Assembly (NCBI RefSeq): GCF_050157905.1 | Contig: NZ_JBKIWZ010000001.1 | Coordinates: forward strand, 2,418,001 to 2,482,000 | Source: Pantoea sp050157905 | GTDB taxonomy: Bacteria; Pseudomonadota; Gammaproteobacteria; Enterobacterales; Enterobacteriaceae | DNA: 64,000 nucleotides | Reading direction: 5' to 3' | Shown: positions 26,175 through 35,402 of the stretch, piece by piece | Layout: each line of letters begins with the position of its first letter | Position numbering within the stretch: position 1 is the first letter of the stretch | The notes under the pieces: model-generated | Told to the model about the DNA's origin: nothing | What the model saw: only the letters and a program-made list of their open reading frames with translations | The model's database searches: none | Made by a program: the position numbers and the translations under genes

Positions 26175-27365
26175 TTACATTGCGCTTAAACCCGCGCTGG
26201 CCGGGTGGCCGGGTGCCGCCTGGAGGGCATGAAAGCCGCCCAGCTTCAGCGTGGCCGCCACGTTACGCGCCGTCATCTCAACATTTTTTCCGGCGCTGGC
26301 AAGGGCTTCATCCAGGGTACAGATGCTGTAAAGCACGCTGAAGACTGCATCGATGCCGTGCTGGTGCACGACCCCCACATCCGCCGTCAGACTGCCCGCA
26401 ATGCCAATAACCGGCTTGTTGAATCGCTTTGCAACACTGGCGACACCAACCGGCACCTTGCCATTGATACTCTGGCTGTCAATACGTCCCTCTCCGGTGA
26501 TCACCAGGTCAGCATCTTTCACCTGTTCCGCCAGCCCCAGCGCTTCCGTAACAATCTCAATGCCGCGCCGCAGCTCCGCATGGCAGAAGGCGTGCAGCGC
26601 AGCCCCCATTCCGCCCGCTGCGCCGCCGCCCGGAATAGTCAGTACATCAATATCGAGGTCGCGCTGAATGATCGCGGCGTAGTGCGCCAGCGCCTGATCG
26701 AGCTGCTGCACCAGTGCCGGTGTCGCCCCTTTCTGCGGGCCGAAAATCGCCGAGGCGCCCTCTTTGCCGGTCAGCGGATTAGTGACGTCGCAGGCCACTT
26801 CGATGCGGCAACGCTGAAGGCGAGCGTCCAGCGCGTCAATATTGATGCGGGCAAGCCGGGCAAGCGCCCCGCCGCCGTGGCCGATCTGCTGACCACTGAC
26901 GTCCAGTAACTGTGCGCCCAGCGCCTGCATCATCCCGGCGCCACCATCATTAGTGGCGCTGCCACCGATGCCAATGATGATGTGGCCGACGCCTTTATCC
27001 AGCGCATGCCTGATGAGTTCACCCGTGCCAAACGAGGTGGTGATCAGCGGATCGCGCTGAGAGGCAGGCACCCGCTCCAGCCCGCTGGCCGCGGCCATTT
27101 CGATATAGGCTGTAGACTCATCGCCGGACAGGCCATAAAAGGCATCAACCTGGGTGCCCAGCGGCCCGGTCACCTTCAGCCTGACGATCTTTCCCTTCGT
27201 CGCCGCCACCATCGCTTCCACCGTGCCTTCACCACCATCGGCGACCGGTATTTTCACGTAATGCGCATCGGGAAAGATGTCACGGAAACCCGCTTCAATC
27301 GCCGATGCCACATCCAGGGCGGATAAACTCTCTTTATATGAATCCGGTGCGATTACGATTTTCAT
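26175..27365 (-). CDS. garK: Glycerate 2-kinase
   Basis: GarK phosphorylates D-glycerate to 2-phosphoglycerate, the last step before glycolysis (enolase acts next). The N-terminus MKIVIAPDSYKESLSALDVA and the GGEGTVEAMV, GIGGSATNDGGAGM and ITGEGRIDSQS motifs mark it as a type 1 glycerate kinase. The start was placed at 27365. The longest frame extends 30 codons further into garR and is not conserved. The 396-residue product is about 15 longer than E. coli GarK because of a C-terminal tail (APGHPASAGLSAM). It is the distal gene of the six-gene minus-strand cluster and is convergent with barA. Confidence 0.93.
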   Translation of the reverse strand: MKIVIAPDSYKESLSALDVASAIEAGFRDIFPDAHYVKIPVADGGEGTVEAMVAATKGKIVRLKVTGPLGTQVDAFYGLSGDESTAYIEMAAASGLERVPASQRDPLITTSFGTGELIRHALDKGVGHIIIGIGGSATNDGGAGMMQALGAQLLDVSGQQIGHGGGALARLARINIDALDARLQRCRIEVACDVTNPLTGKEGASAIFGPQKGATPALVQQLDQALAHYAAIIQRDLDIDVLTIPGGGAAGGMGAALHAFCHAELRRGIEIVTEALGLAEQVKDADLVITGEGRIDSQSINGKVPVGVASVAKRFNKPVIGIAGSLTADVGVVHQHGIDAVFSVLYSICTLDEALASAGKNVEMTARNVAATLKLGGFHALQAAPGHPASAGLSAM

Positions 27366-27438
27366 AGGCAATCCGAGCACTGTTGAGTAACTGAAACGAC
27401 TCTGAACCCGTCCGGTTTCGGAAGACCGGCACCAGGTT

Positions 27439-28323
27439 TTAGCGGGCGATTTCAACCTTCGCTAACTTCTCATAATAGCAGGCCAGCGCGCTGTGGTCGG
27501 CGTTACCCTGCCCGTCGTTGCGCAGCGCCTGCATCATCTCCATTACCGCCGCCGTCAGCGGCAGATGCGCACCGATGCCGTGCGAGGTATCCAGGGCGTT
27601 CGCCAGATCCTTGATATGCAGATCGATGCGGAAGCCAGGTTTGAAATTGCGATCCATCACCATCGGCGCTTTAGCATCCAGCACCGTGCTGCCCGCCAGG
27701 CCGCCACGGATCGCCTGATAAACCAGATCCGGATTGACGCCCGCTTTGGTCGCCAGTGATAAGGCCTCGGACATCGCCGCAATATTCAGCGCCACGATCA
27801 CCTGGTTAGCCAGTTTTGTGACGTTGCCTGCACCGATATCACCGGTATGGACGACCGAACCGGCCATCGCCTTCATGATGTCATAGCACTGATCAAACAC
27901 CGCCTTATCGCCACCGACCATGACCGAGAGCGTGCCCTCAATCGCTTTAGGTTCACCGCCACTGACCGGCGCATCCAGCATTTTGATCTGCTTTTCTGCC
28001 AGCGCATCGTGCACTTCCCGGCTCGCCAGCGGCGCAATCGAACTCATGTCGATCACCACCAGACCTGGCTTCGCGCCGTCGATAATGCCCTCTTTTCCCA
28101 GGCAGACCTCTCTGACCTGCGGCGAGTTAGGCACCATGGTAATTACCACATCGCACTGCTCAGCCACCTCTCTGGGTGATTTCGCTACAGTCGCGCCCAG
28201 CGCAGTCAGCTCCGCTTCGTTGCTGGCATTATGGTCGCGTACCACCAGCGAATAGCCGGCTTTCAGCAGATTTTTACTCATGGGTTTGCCCATAATACCT
28301 AAGCCAATAAAGCCAATTTTCAT
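27439..28323 (-). CDS. garR: 2-hydroxy-3-oxopropionate (tartronate semialdehyde) reductase
   Basis: GarR reduces tartronate semialdehyde to D-glycerate with NAD(P)H. The 294 residues begin with the Rossmann motif GFIGLGIMGKPM, followed by the substrate loop DAPVSGGEPKAIEGTLS and the catalytic lysine in GNVTKLANQ (about residue 171), typical of beta-hydroxyacid dehydrogenases. The start at 28323 (MKIGFIGLG) was chosen over a 31-codon longer frame that overlaps garL. It lies between garL and garK and supplies the substrate of GarK. Confidence 0.95.
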   Translation of the reverse strand: MKIGFIGLGIMGKPMSKNLLKAGYSLVVRDHNASNEAELTALGATVAKSPREVAEQCDVVITMVPNSPQVREVCLGKEGIIDGAKPGLVVIDMSSIAPLASREVHDALAEKQIKMLDAPVSGGEPKAIEGTLSVMVGGDKAVFDQCYDIMKAMAGSVVHTGDIGAGNVTKLANQVIVALNIAAMSEALSLATKAGVNPDLVYQAIRGGLAGSTVLDAKAPMVMDRNFKPGFRIDLHIKDLANALDTSHGIGAHLPLTAAVMEMMQALRNDGQGNADHSALACYYEKLAKVEIAR

Positions 28324-28342
28324 TGCGTTTCTCCTTAATGAA

Positions 28343-29113
28343 TTAGCGCTTAAATTTGTCGCACAGCGCCTGCGAGGCGTTGCGGAACAGCCCGACGTCG
28401 CTGCCGACCGCCACAAAGGTGGCGCCCCACTCCAGATAGCGACGCGCGTCCGCCTCTACCGGTGCCAGAATGCCGCTCGGCTTCCCGGCCGCGCGGGCAC
28501 GCTCGAAAATGTGTTTAATCACTTTCAGCACCTCCGGATGCGCGGGCTGACCGAGGTAGCCCAGTGCAGCCGAGAGATCGCCCGGCCCGACAAAAATTCC
28601 GTCGACCCCGTCGACCGCCGCGATGGCGTCAATGTTGTCAACAGCCTGCTGGGTTTCGATCTGCACCAGCACCGTAATGTTGTCATTGATCAGCTGGTTA
28701 TAGTCGGGCAGCGTGCCGTACATATTGCTGCGATGAGAGACCGAGACACCGCGGATACCGGCGGGCGGATAGCGGGTTGACGCAACAGCCTGCAGCGCCT
28801 CTTCTCTGGTTTCGACAAAGGGCACCAGAAGATTGCTGAAACCGATATCCAGCAGACGCTTGATGATTACCGGCTCATTGCAGGGCGGCCGCACCACGGC
28901 GGCGCTCTGGCTGCCTTTCAGCGCCATGAGCTGCGGCACAAACGTCGTAATATCGTTGGGCGCATGCTCGCCATCGAGTACCAGCCAGTCAAAACCGGCC
29001 AGCCCCAGGATTTCCGTGGAGATGGGGCTAGCCAGCGCGCACCAGCTGCCGATCAGAGTGTCGCCCGCTAACAGGCGGCGGCGAAATCCATTAGCCCAGG
29101 CTGCATTACTCAT
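28343..29113 (-). CDS. garL: 2-dehydro-3-deoxyglucarate aldolase
   Basis: GarL cleaves 5-keto-4-deoxyglucarate (or 2-keto-3-deoxyglucarate) to pyruvate and tartronate semialdehyde. The 256 residues are a class II, HpcH/HpaI-type aldolase. WLVLDGEHAPNDI holds the catalytic histidine, and MLGYL-type strands are followed by QIETQQAVDNIDAIAAVDGVDGIFVGPGDLSAALG with the metal-binding glutamate and aspartate. Length equals E. coli GarL (256). It sits 19 bp upstream of garR and 45 bp downstream of gudD. It joins the products of GudD and GarD to the GarR/GarK route. Confidence 0.96.
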   Translation of the reverse strand: MSNAAWANGFRRRLLAGDTLIGSWCALASPISTEILGLAGFDWLVLDGEHAPNDITTFVPQLMALKGSQSAAVVRPPCNEPVIIKRLLDIGFSNLLVPFVETREEALQAVASTRYPPAGIRGVSVSHRSNMYGTLPDYNQLINDNITVLVQIETQQAVDNIDAIAAVDGVDGIFVGPGDLSAALGYLGQPAHPEVLKVIKHIFERARAAGKPSGILAPVEADARRYLEWGATFVAVGSDVGLFRNASQALCDKFKR

Positions 29114-29158
29114 GTTTCAACTCCTGTGAAGAGGGCTCTGCGAAGGAAGCCCGAAAGA

Positions 29159-30490
29159 TTAACGAACCAGGCACGGGCGCTTGTTATCGAACGTCCAGCC
29201 CGGTACTAAAAACTGCATCGCCTCGGCATCGTTGCGTGCGCCCAGCCCCTGCTTCTGGTAGAGCGCGTTGGCCTGCATCACCTGGTCCATATCCAGCTCG
29301 ACGCCGAGACCTGGCTTCTGTGGCACCTGCACCATGCCGCCTTTAATCCGGAATGGTTCTCTGGTCAGGCGCTGATTGCCCTCCTGCCAGATCCAGTGGG
29401 TATCGATGGCGGTAATCGCGCCCGGTGCCGCCGCAGCCACATGGGTGAACATCGCCAGCGAAATATCGAAATGGTTGTTTGAGTGGGAGCCCCAGGTCAG
29501 GCCAAAGTCGTGGCACATCTGCGCCACCCGCACCGAACCCTGCATGGTCCAGAAGTGCGGATCGGCCAGCGGAATGTCTACCGACTGCAGCGACAGAGTG
29601 TGGCCCATCTGCCGCCAGTCTGTTGCGATCATATTGGTTGCCGTCGGCAGACCGGTCGCGCGGCGAAATTCCGCCATCACTTCACGGCCTGAATAGCCCT
29701 GTTCAGCGCCACAGGGATCTTCCGCATAGGCCAGCACATTTTTGAGCTGCTTGCCGAGGATAATTGCCTCGTTGAGCGACCAGGCGCCATTGGGGTCGAG
29801 CGTAATCCGAGCTTCAGGAAAACGCGTCGCCAGCGCCGTCACCGCCTCGGCTTCTTCACCGCCGCGCAGAACGCCACCTTTCAGCTTAAAGTCGTTGAAG
29901 CCATACTTCTCGTAAGCCGCTTCCGCCAGGCGCACAACGGCATCCGGGGTGAGCGCCTCTTCGTGGCGCAGCCGGTACCAGTCGCACGGATCGTCCGGCT
30001 GGCTCTGATAAGCGAGCGACGTTTTCGTGCGGTCGCCGATATAGAACAGATAGCCGAGCATCTCCACGCGGTCGCGCTGCTGCCCGTCGCCCAGCAGTGA
30101 GGCGACGTTAACGCCCAGGTGCTGACCCAGCAGGTCAAGCAGCGCCGCTTCAATGCCGGTCACCACATGGATCGTGGTGCGCAGATCAAACGTCTGGTTG
30201 CCGCGCCCGCCGGCATCGCGGTCGGCAAAGGTGCTGCGCACCAGACTGAGCGTATTTTTGTACTCGCCCAGCGTTTTGCCGATCACCAGCGCCGCAGCAT
30301 CTTCCAGCGTCTGCCGGATTTTTTCGCCGCCCGGGATTTCACCGACGCCGGTGTGTCCTTCGTTATCCTTGATAATTACAATGTTGCGGGTAAAGAATGG
30401 TGAGTGCGCACCGCTGAGGTTCAGTAGCATGCTGTCGTAGCCTGCCACCGGGATTACCTGCATAGCGGTCACTTTCGGTGTTGAACTCAT
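29159..30490 (-). CDS. gudD: Glucarate dehydratase
   Basis: GudD dehydrates D-glucarate to 5-keto-4-deoxyglucarate. It is an enolase-superfamily enzyme, with the Lys-x-Lys base in FNDFKLKGGVL, metal ligands in ITLDPNGAW, YAEDPCGAEQG and ATNMIATDW, and the histidine base in GSHSNNHFD. The start was placed at MSSTPKVTAMQV (30490). Upstream in-frame codons lie in gudX. It has 443 residues (E. coli 446). It is 10 bp from its paralogue gudX, with which it shares most motifs. Confidence 0.95.
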   Translation of the reverse strand: MSSTPKVTAMQVIPVAGYDSMLLNLSGAHSPFFTRNIVIIKDNEGHTGVGEIPGGEKIRQTLEDAAALVIGKTLGEYKNTLSLVRSTFADRDAGGRGNQTFDLRTTIHVVTGIEAALLDLLGQHLGVNVASLLGDGQQRDRVEMLGYLFYIGDRTKTSLAYQSQPDDPCDWYRLRHEEALTPDAVVRLAEAAYEKYGFNDFKLKGGVLRGGEEAEAVTALATRFPEARITLDPNGAWSLNEAIILGKQLKNVLAYAEDPCGAEQGYSGREVMAEFRRATGLPTATNMIATDWRQMGHTLSLQSVDIPLADPHFWTMQGSVRVAQMCHDFGLTWGSHSNNHFDISLAMFTHVAAAAPGAITAIDTHWIWQEGNQRLTREPFRIKGGMVQVPQKPGLGVELDMDQVMQANALYQKQGLGARNDAEAMQFLVPGWTFDNKRPCLVR

Positions 30491-30500
30491 CTCCAGCTCC

Positions 30501-31847
30501 TTATGCTGTTGTGCGGCCAAATGCCGGGCGCTTGCGATCAAACGTCCAGCCTGGGATCAGATATTGCATTGCCGTCGCGTCATTCCGCGCCCCGGCGGGC
30601 AGAGCGTGGTAAAGCTGACTGGCTTTATTCACCTGATCCCAGTCAAGTTCGACACCGAGACCCGGTGCCTCGGGCACGGCGATCTTACCGTTGCGAATCT
30701 GCAGCGGATTTTTGGTCAGGCGCTGGTCGCCCTCCTGCCAGATCCAGTGCGTATCAATCGCTGTCGGATGACCCGGTGCGGCGGCACCAACGTGGGTGAA
30801 CATCGCCAGCGAAATATCGAAGTGATTGTTAGAGTGGCAGCCCCAGGTCAGTCCCCACTCATCGCACAACTGGGCTACCCGAACCGCCCCGCTGAGCGTC
30901 CAGAAGTGGGGATCGGCCAGCGGAATATCGACCGCATTGAGCATCACCGCGTGGTTCATCTCACGCCAGTTGGTGGCAATCATATTGGTGGCGACCGCCA
31001 GGCCGGTGGCGCGCCGGAACTCAGCCATGACCTCGCGTCCCGAGTAACCCTGCTCCGCGCCGCACGGATCTTCGGCGTAGCTCAGCACATCCTGCATTCC
31101 CTTACAGAGGGCTATCGCCTCATCCAGCCGCCAGGCCCCGTTGGGATCGACTGTGATACGCGCGTCAGGGAAGCGCTGCTTCAGCGCCGCCGCTGTCGCG
31201 ATCTCCTGCTCGCCCGGCAGCACGCCGCCTTTGAGCTTGAAGTCCCTGAAGCCATACTTATCCTGTGCCGCCTCAGCCAGCCTGACGACGGCCTCGCTGG
31301 TCAGCGCCTCCTGATGACGCAGGTGATACCAGTCGTGTGTGGCCTGCTCACCCGACTGATAGGGCAGATCGGTTTTGCGGCGATCGCCGAGATAGAACAG
31401 ATAGCCCAGCACCGTGACCTCGTCCCGCTGTTTACCCGGCCCAAGCAGTTCAGCCACGGGCACGCCCAGGCACTGTCCCAGCAGGTCAAGCAGCGCCGCT
31501 TCCAGCGCAGCCACCGCATTGACCCGCAGCTCAAAGGTCCAGGCGCCGTTGCCAAAGGTGGTGAAATCTGCTGACTGATTCCCCTGATGCACCTGCTGCA
31601 CCAGACGATTCATCCGGGCGATCTGCTGACCTTTTACCAGTGGAATGGCCGCCACCAGCGTCTGATAGATGGTGTCGCCGCCGGGCGCTTCACCGACGCC
31701 GGTATGCCCGGCGCTGTCCGTGAGTACCACCAGATTGCGGGTGAAGCAGGCGTTGTGCGCGCCGCCTATGTTAAGCAGCATGCTGTCGTACCCCGCGACC
31801 GGGATAACCTGCATGTCGGTGATGACCGGTGAGCTTTGTGTATTCAT
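30501..31847 (-). CDS. gudX: Glucarate dehydratase-related protein GudX
   Basis: This is a second enolase-superfamily protein beside gudD, 448 residues and clearly paralogous to it (FRDFKLKGGVL, ITVDPNGAW, YAEDPCGAEQG, CHSNNHFDIS). The visible catalytic lysine, histidine and metal ligands are kept. One difference is ATNMIATNW where GudD has ATNMIATDW. In E. coli GudX acts on the same substrate but more weakly, and its exact role is unsettled. The ATG overlaps the gudP stop by one base pair-sharing step (TGATG), so gudP and gudX are coupled. Which of the two paralogues is the main enzyme here is judged by similarity only. Confidence 0.92.
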   Translation of the reverse strand: MNTQSSPVITDMQVIPVAGYDSMLLNIGGAHNACFTRNLVVLTDSAGHTGVGEAPGGDTIYQTLVAAIPLVKGQQIARMNRLVQQVHQGNQSADFTTFGNGAWTFELRVNAVAALEAALLDLLGQCLGVPVAELLGPGKQRDEVTVLGYLFYLGDRRKTDLPYQSGEQATHDWYHLRHQEALTSEAVVRLAEAAQDKYGFRDFKLKGGVLPGEQEIATAAALKQRFPDARITVDPNGAWRLDEAIALCKGMQDVLSYAEDPCGAEQGYSGREVMAEFRRATGLAVATNMIATNWREMNHAVMLNAVDIPLADPHFWTLSGAVRVAQLCDEWGLTWGCHSNNHFDISLAMFTHVGAAAPGHPTAIDTHWIWQEGDQRLTKNPLQIRNGKIAVPEAPGLGVELDWDQVNKASQLYHALPAGARNDATAMQYLIPGWTFDRKRPAFGRTTA

Positions 31848-33205
31848 CAGGCGTCCTTACCGGTCCAGGTTTTCAGTTCAATACGTCTGATATTTCCGGC
31901 AATCACCAGGAAGCTGAAGGCGGCGACAAAGGCATGGATACCGACATAGACCAGTGCCCCTTCAAACGATCCGCTGGTGGCGATGATGTAGCCGATGGCG
32001 ATAGGGGTCACGATGCCGGATAAGTTACCAAACATATTGAACAGGCCACCGCTCAGGCCGCTAATCTCTTTCGGTGCCGTATCCGCCATTACCGCCCAGC
32101 CCAGCGCGCCAATGCCTTTGCCAAAGAACGCCAGCGCCATAAAGAACACCACCATCCATTCAGTGTCGGTGTAGTTACACATCACCATCGAAATGGAAAG
32201 CAGCATGCCCAGCACAATAGGGGTTTTACGGGCAATATTCAGCGAGCCGGTTTTACGCATCAGCCAGTCGGAGATTACGCCGCCCAGCACGCCGCCGAGG
32301 AAGCCGCACACCGCCGGAACAGAGGCCACAAAGCCCGCTTTCAGAATGGACATGCCGCGCGCCTGTACCAGATAGACCGGGAACCAGGTGATAAAAAAGT
32401 AGGTTAAGGCGTTAACACAGTACTGACCGAGGTAGATCCCCAGCATCATGCGCGACGTCAGCAGCTGTTTGATCTGGAACCACTTTTCACTCCAGCTTAC
32501 TTTACGGCTCTCTTTTCTGGCGTCCATATTGATCAGCGCACCACCCTGCTCCATGTACTCCAGTTCCGCTTTATTGACGCCGGGATGATCGTTGGGATCG
32601 TGGATGACCTTCAGCCAGATAAAGCTGAGGATGATGCCCAGCCCCCCCATAAACCAGAACACATGCGACCAGCCCACGGCGGAAACCAGCCAGCCCATGA
32701 TGGGCGCGAAGATCACAGTGGCGAAGTACTGTGCCGAGTTGAAGATCGCCACGGCCGTGCCACGCTCCTGCGCCGGGAACCAGGCCGCCACGATGCGGCT
32801 GTTACCCGGGAAGGAAGGTGCTTCGGCCAGACCGACCAGGAAACGCAGAATAAACAGTGACATAACGATGCCAAAGCCGCTGAAAATATCGACGAACCCC
32901 TGAAGCAGGGTGAACAGCGACCAGGTGAAGATGCTCCAGAAATAAACCCGTTTTGAGCCAAAGCGATCAAGCAACCAGCCCCCGGGGATCTGGCCGATCA
33001 CATAGGCCCATGAGAACGCAGAGAAGATATAGCCGAGTCCGACTGAATCCAGGCCGATATCTTTAGACATCGCCGAACCGGCAATGGAAATGGTGGCGCG
33101 GTCACCGTAGTTGAATGAGGTGACGATAAACAACATCACCACAATCCAGTAACGGGCATTGGTGCGTTTTTGCACCGTTTCCGCAGTCTGGCTGAAACTA
33201 TTCAT
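31847..33205 (-). CDS. gudP: Glucarate/galactarate MFS transporter
   Basis: GudP is a major facilitator that imports D-glucarate and related aldarates with protons. The 452 residues show about 12 hydrophobic spans. NYGDRATISIAGSAMSKDIGL lies in the first, GWLLDRFGSKRVYFW is the cytoplasmic loop between helices 2 and 3, and a long polar segment after helix 6 (residues 205-250) is the central loop. The start was put at MNSFSQTAETV (33205). An upstream 17-codon extension is not conserved. It is first in gudP-gudX-gudD-garL-garR-garK, divergent from garD. Confidence 0.94.
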   Translation of the reverse strand: MNSFSQTAETVQKRTNARYWIVVMLFIVTSFNYGDRATISIAGSAMSKDIGLDSVGLGYIFSAFSWAYVIGQIPGGWLLDRFGSKRVYFWSIFTWSLFTLLQGFVDIFSGFGIVMSLFILRFLVGLAEAPSFPGNSRIVAAWFPAQERGTAVAIFNSAQYFATVIFAPIMGWLVSAVGWSHVFWFMGGLGIILSFIWLKVIHDPNDHPGVNKAELEYMEQGGALINMDARKESRKVSWSEKWFQIKQLLTSRMMLGIYLGQYCVNALTYFFITWFPVYLVQARGMSILKAGFVASVPAVCGFLGGVLGGVISDWLMRKTGSLNIARKTPIVLGMLLSISMVMCNYTDTEWMVVFFMALAFFGKGIGALGWAVMADTAPKEISGLSGGLFNMFGNLSGIVTPIAIGYIIATSGSFEGALVYVGIHAFVAAFSFLVIAGNIRRIELKTWTGKDA

Positions 33206-33778
33206 GATGCACTCCTGAAATATAGCGCGAGCTACATTCGCTCTGACTGCATACACATCGCGTTGGGTATCAGAGAGAAGTTGGGTTAAACACGGCGATT
33301 TTTTGTTCTGGCAAACCTTTATTTATCCATCCGGAGTCTGACGGTCACGGCGATTCAGGTGCCCTGCTGCCTTTACCGGATAAGTAATACGTCGTGACAG
33401 ATAACCTGACTTTGGCTAACGGAACTCAGTATAGGAACAGCCTGCGGCCAGCACATTGGCGCATTGCCCTGGAATAGCGGAGGTGTTGAAGGGATTATCT
33501 TGCGGATGCACAAAAGGCTGCGGGATGGCTCACGAAAGTGTGCTTTTCAGCGTTGTTCAGCGCCTCCGGCGACGCTTTCCCACGCTGTTTGTGAGGGTCT
33601 TCACTTGCTTTTGGATAACCGACCCAAAACGGCGGAATGAATGCCCCTAATGGTAGACATTTGCACAATGCGCGCCCCGGCCCCGCTCCTTATACTGAAA
33701 CTGGCAAACCCCCGTGTGACAGGTCAAATCATTACAGCGTGCCGCATCACGCCGGCGCGACAGAGGTAAAGGTAAGCG
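33206..33778. promoter_or_regulatory. 573-bp divergent control region of gudP and garD
   Basis: No convincing gene is present. A 64-codon frame at 33456-33650 has no recognisable feature. A 10-bp direct repeat CACGGCGATT occurs at 33291-33300 and 33346-33355, near gudP. A TATACT at 33691-33696 could be the garD -10, with no good -35, suggesting activator control. In E. coli the activator CdaR regulates gud and gar genes, and the repeats could be its sites, but I cannot confirm that. Confidence 0.4.
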
Positions 33779-35338
33779 ATGAATCCTAAAACAGATGAAC
33801 GACCGCTCTATATCAAAGTGCATGAGCACGACAACGTGGCTATTGTGGTTAACAGCCTGGGGCTGCCCGCCGGAACCCGGTTCGCTGACGGGCTGACGCT
33901 GACGGAGCATGTGCCACAGGGCCATAAGGTGGCGCTGAGTGCGATTCGCCAGGGCGAGGCAATCCTGCGTTATGGCGAAGTGATTGGCTATGCGCTGCGG
34001 GATATCGCACAGGGCAGCTGGATTGATGAGTCGCTGGTCGCACTGCCGGACGCCCCGCCACTGGCCAGCCTGCCGTTAGCCACTCAGGTGCCGCCCGCGC
34101 TGCCGCCGCTGGAAGGCTATACCTTCGAGGGCTATCGCAATGCGGATGGCAGCGTCGGCACGCGCAATCTGCTCGGTATTACCACCAGCGTGCACTGCGT
34201 GGCGGGCGTGGTCGATCATGTCGTACAGATCATTGAACGGGAGCTGCTGCCGCGTTATCCCAATGTGGATGGCGTGGTCGCCCTGAATCACCTTTATGGC
34301 TGCGGCGTCGCGATCAATGCGCCTGCGGCGGTGGTGCCGATTCGCACCATTCACAACCTGGCGCTGAATGCCAATTTCGGCGGCGAAGTGATGGTCGTCG
34401 GCCTGGGCTGCGAAAAGTTACAGCCGGAGCGTCTGCTCACCGGCACGGCTGATGTGCAGGCGATCTCACTGGATGACGGCGACATCGTGCGGTTGCAGGA
34501 TGAAAAGCTGGTGGGTTTCGGCGCGATGGTGCAGGAGATTCTGCAGGTCGCGGAGCGGCATCTTCAGCGGCTGAATCAGCGCCAGCGCGAAACCTGCTCC
34601 GCAGCTGAGCTGATTGTCGGTATGCAGTGTGGCGGCAGCGATGCGTTCTCCGGTGTGACGGCCAACCCGGCGGTGGGCTTCGCCTCCGATCTGCTGGTGC
34701 GCTGTGGCGCGACGGTGATGTTCTCAGAAGTGACCGAGGTTCGTGATGCGATTCATCTGCTGACGCCACGGGTAATCAATCAGGAGGTCGGTAAGCGCTT
34801 ACTGGAGGAGATGGCCTGGTATGATAATTATCTCGACCAGGGCCAGACCGATCGCAGTGCCAACCCGTCGCCGGGCAATAAAAAGGGCGGACTCGCCAAC
34901 GTGGTGGAAAAGGCGCTTGGCTCTATTGCCAAGTCAGGCCGCAGCGCCATTGTCGAAGTGCTCTCCCCCGGCCAGCGCCCCACGCGGCGCGGGTTGATCT
35001 ATGCGGCGACGCCTGCCAGCGATTTTGTCTGCGGCACGCAGCAGCTGGCCTCCGGCATCACTCTGCAGGTCTTTACGACGGGCCGCGGCACGCCCTATGG
35101 CCTGGCGGCGATCCCGGTGATCAAGATGGCAACGCGAAATGCGCTGGCCGAGCGCTGGCACGATCTGATGGATATCAATGCCGGAACGATTGCCACCGGG
35201 GAAGAGAGTATTGAACAGGTGGGCTGGCGACTGTTTGAACTGATTCTGGATATCGCCAGCGGCCGTAAGCAGACCTGGTCCGATCGCTGGGGGATCCGTA
35301 ATCAGCTGGCGGTATTTAATCCGGCGCCGGTCACCTGA
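33779..35338 (+). CDS. garD: Galactarate dehydratase
   Basis: GarD dehydrates galactarate to 5-keto-4-deoxyglucarate, feeding the same aldolase as GudD. The 519 residues follow E. coli GarD (523) closely. A SAF-like N-terminal domain (residues 10-90, KVHEHDNVAIVVN and EHVPQGHKVAL) precedes the larger UxaA-type dehydratase domain with YRNADGSVGTRNLLGI, NHLYGCGVAINAP, GMQCGGSDAFSGVTANPAVG and ANPSPGNKKGGLANVVEKALG. It is divergent from gudP. In E. coli it stands alone elsewhere, whereas here it is joined to the rest of the pathway. Confidence 0.97.
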   Translation: MNPKTDERPLYIKVHEHDNVAIVVNSLGLPAGTRFADGLTLTEHVPQGHKVALSAIRQGEAILRYGEVIGYALRDIAQGSWIDESLVALPDAPPLASLPLATQVPPALPPLEGYTFEGYRNADGSVGTRNLLGITTSVHCVAGVVDHVVQIIERELLPRYPNVDGVVALNHLYGCGVAINAPAAVVPIRTIHNLALNANFGGEVMVVGLGCEKLQPERLLTGTADVQAISLDDGDIVRLQDEKLVGFGAMVQEILQVAERHLQRLNQRQRETCSAAELIVGMQCGGSDAFSGVTANPAVGFASDLLVRCGATVMFSEVTEVRDAIHLLTPRVINQEVGKRLLEEMAWYDNYLDQGQTDRSANPSPGNKKGGLANVVEKALGSIAKSGRSAIVEVLSPGQRPTRRGLIYAATPASDFVCGTQQLASGITLQVFTTGRGTPYGLAAIPVIKMATRNALAERWHDLMDINAGTIATGEESIEQVGWRLFELILDIASGRKQTWSDRWGIRNQLAVFNPAPVT

Positions 35339-35353
35339 TCGTATGGCGCCCGG

Positions 35354-35395
35354 GCCAGGCTTATCTTCAGGCGGTTACGCGGCGATAAGCCTGGC
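35354..35395. terminator. Hairpin between convergent garD and yqcA
   Basis: GCCAGGCTTATC (35354-35365) pairs with GATAAGCCTGGC (35384-35395), a 12-bp perfect stem around an 18-base loop. It lies 16 bp past garD and 7 bp beyond the yqcA stop. No T-run is present, so it is probably a bidirectional terminator of modest strength. Confidence 0.6.
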
Positions 35396-35402
35396 GGCGG
35401 CG

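Noticed and set aside
33456..33650. A 64-codon plus-strand ORF in the gudP-garD gap
   Set aside because: No ribosome-binding site or domain is visible, and it sits in a likely control region.
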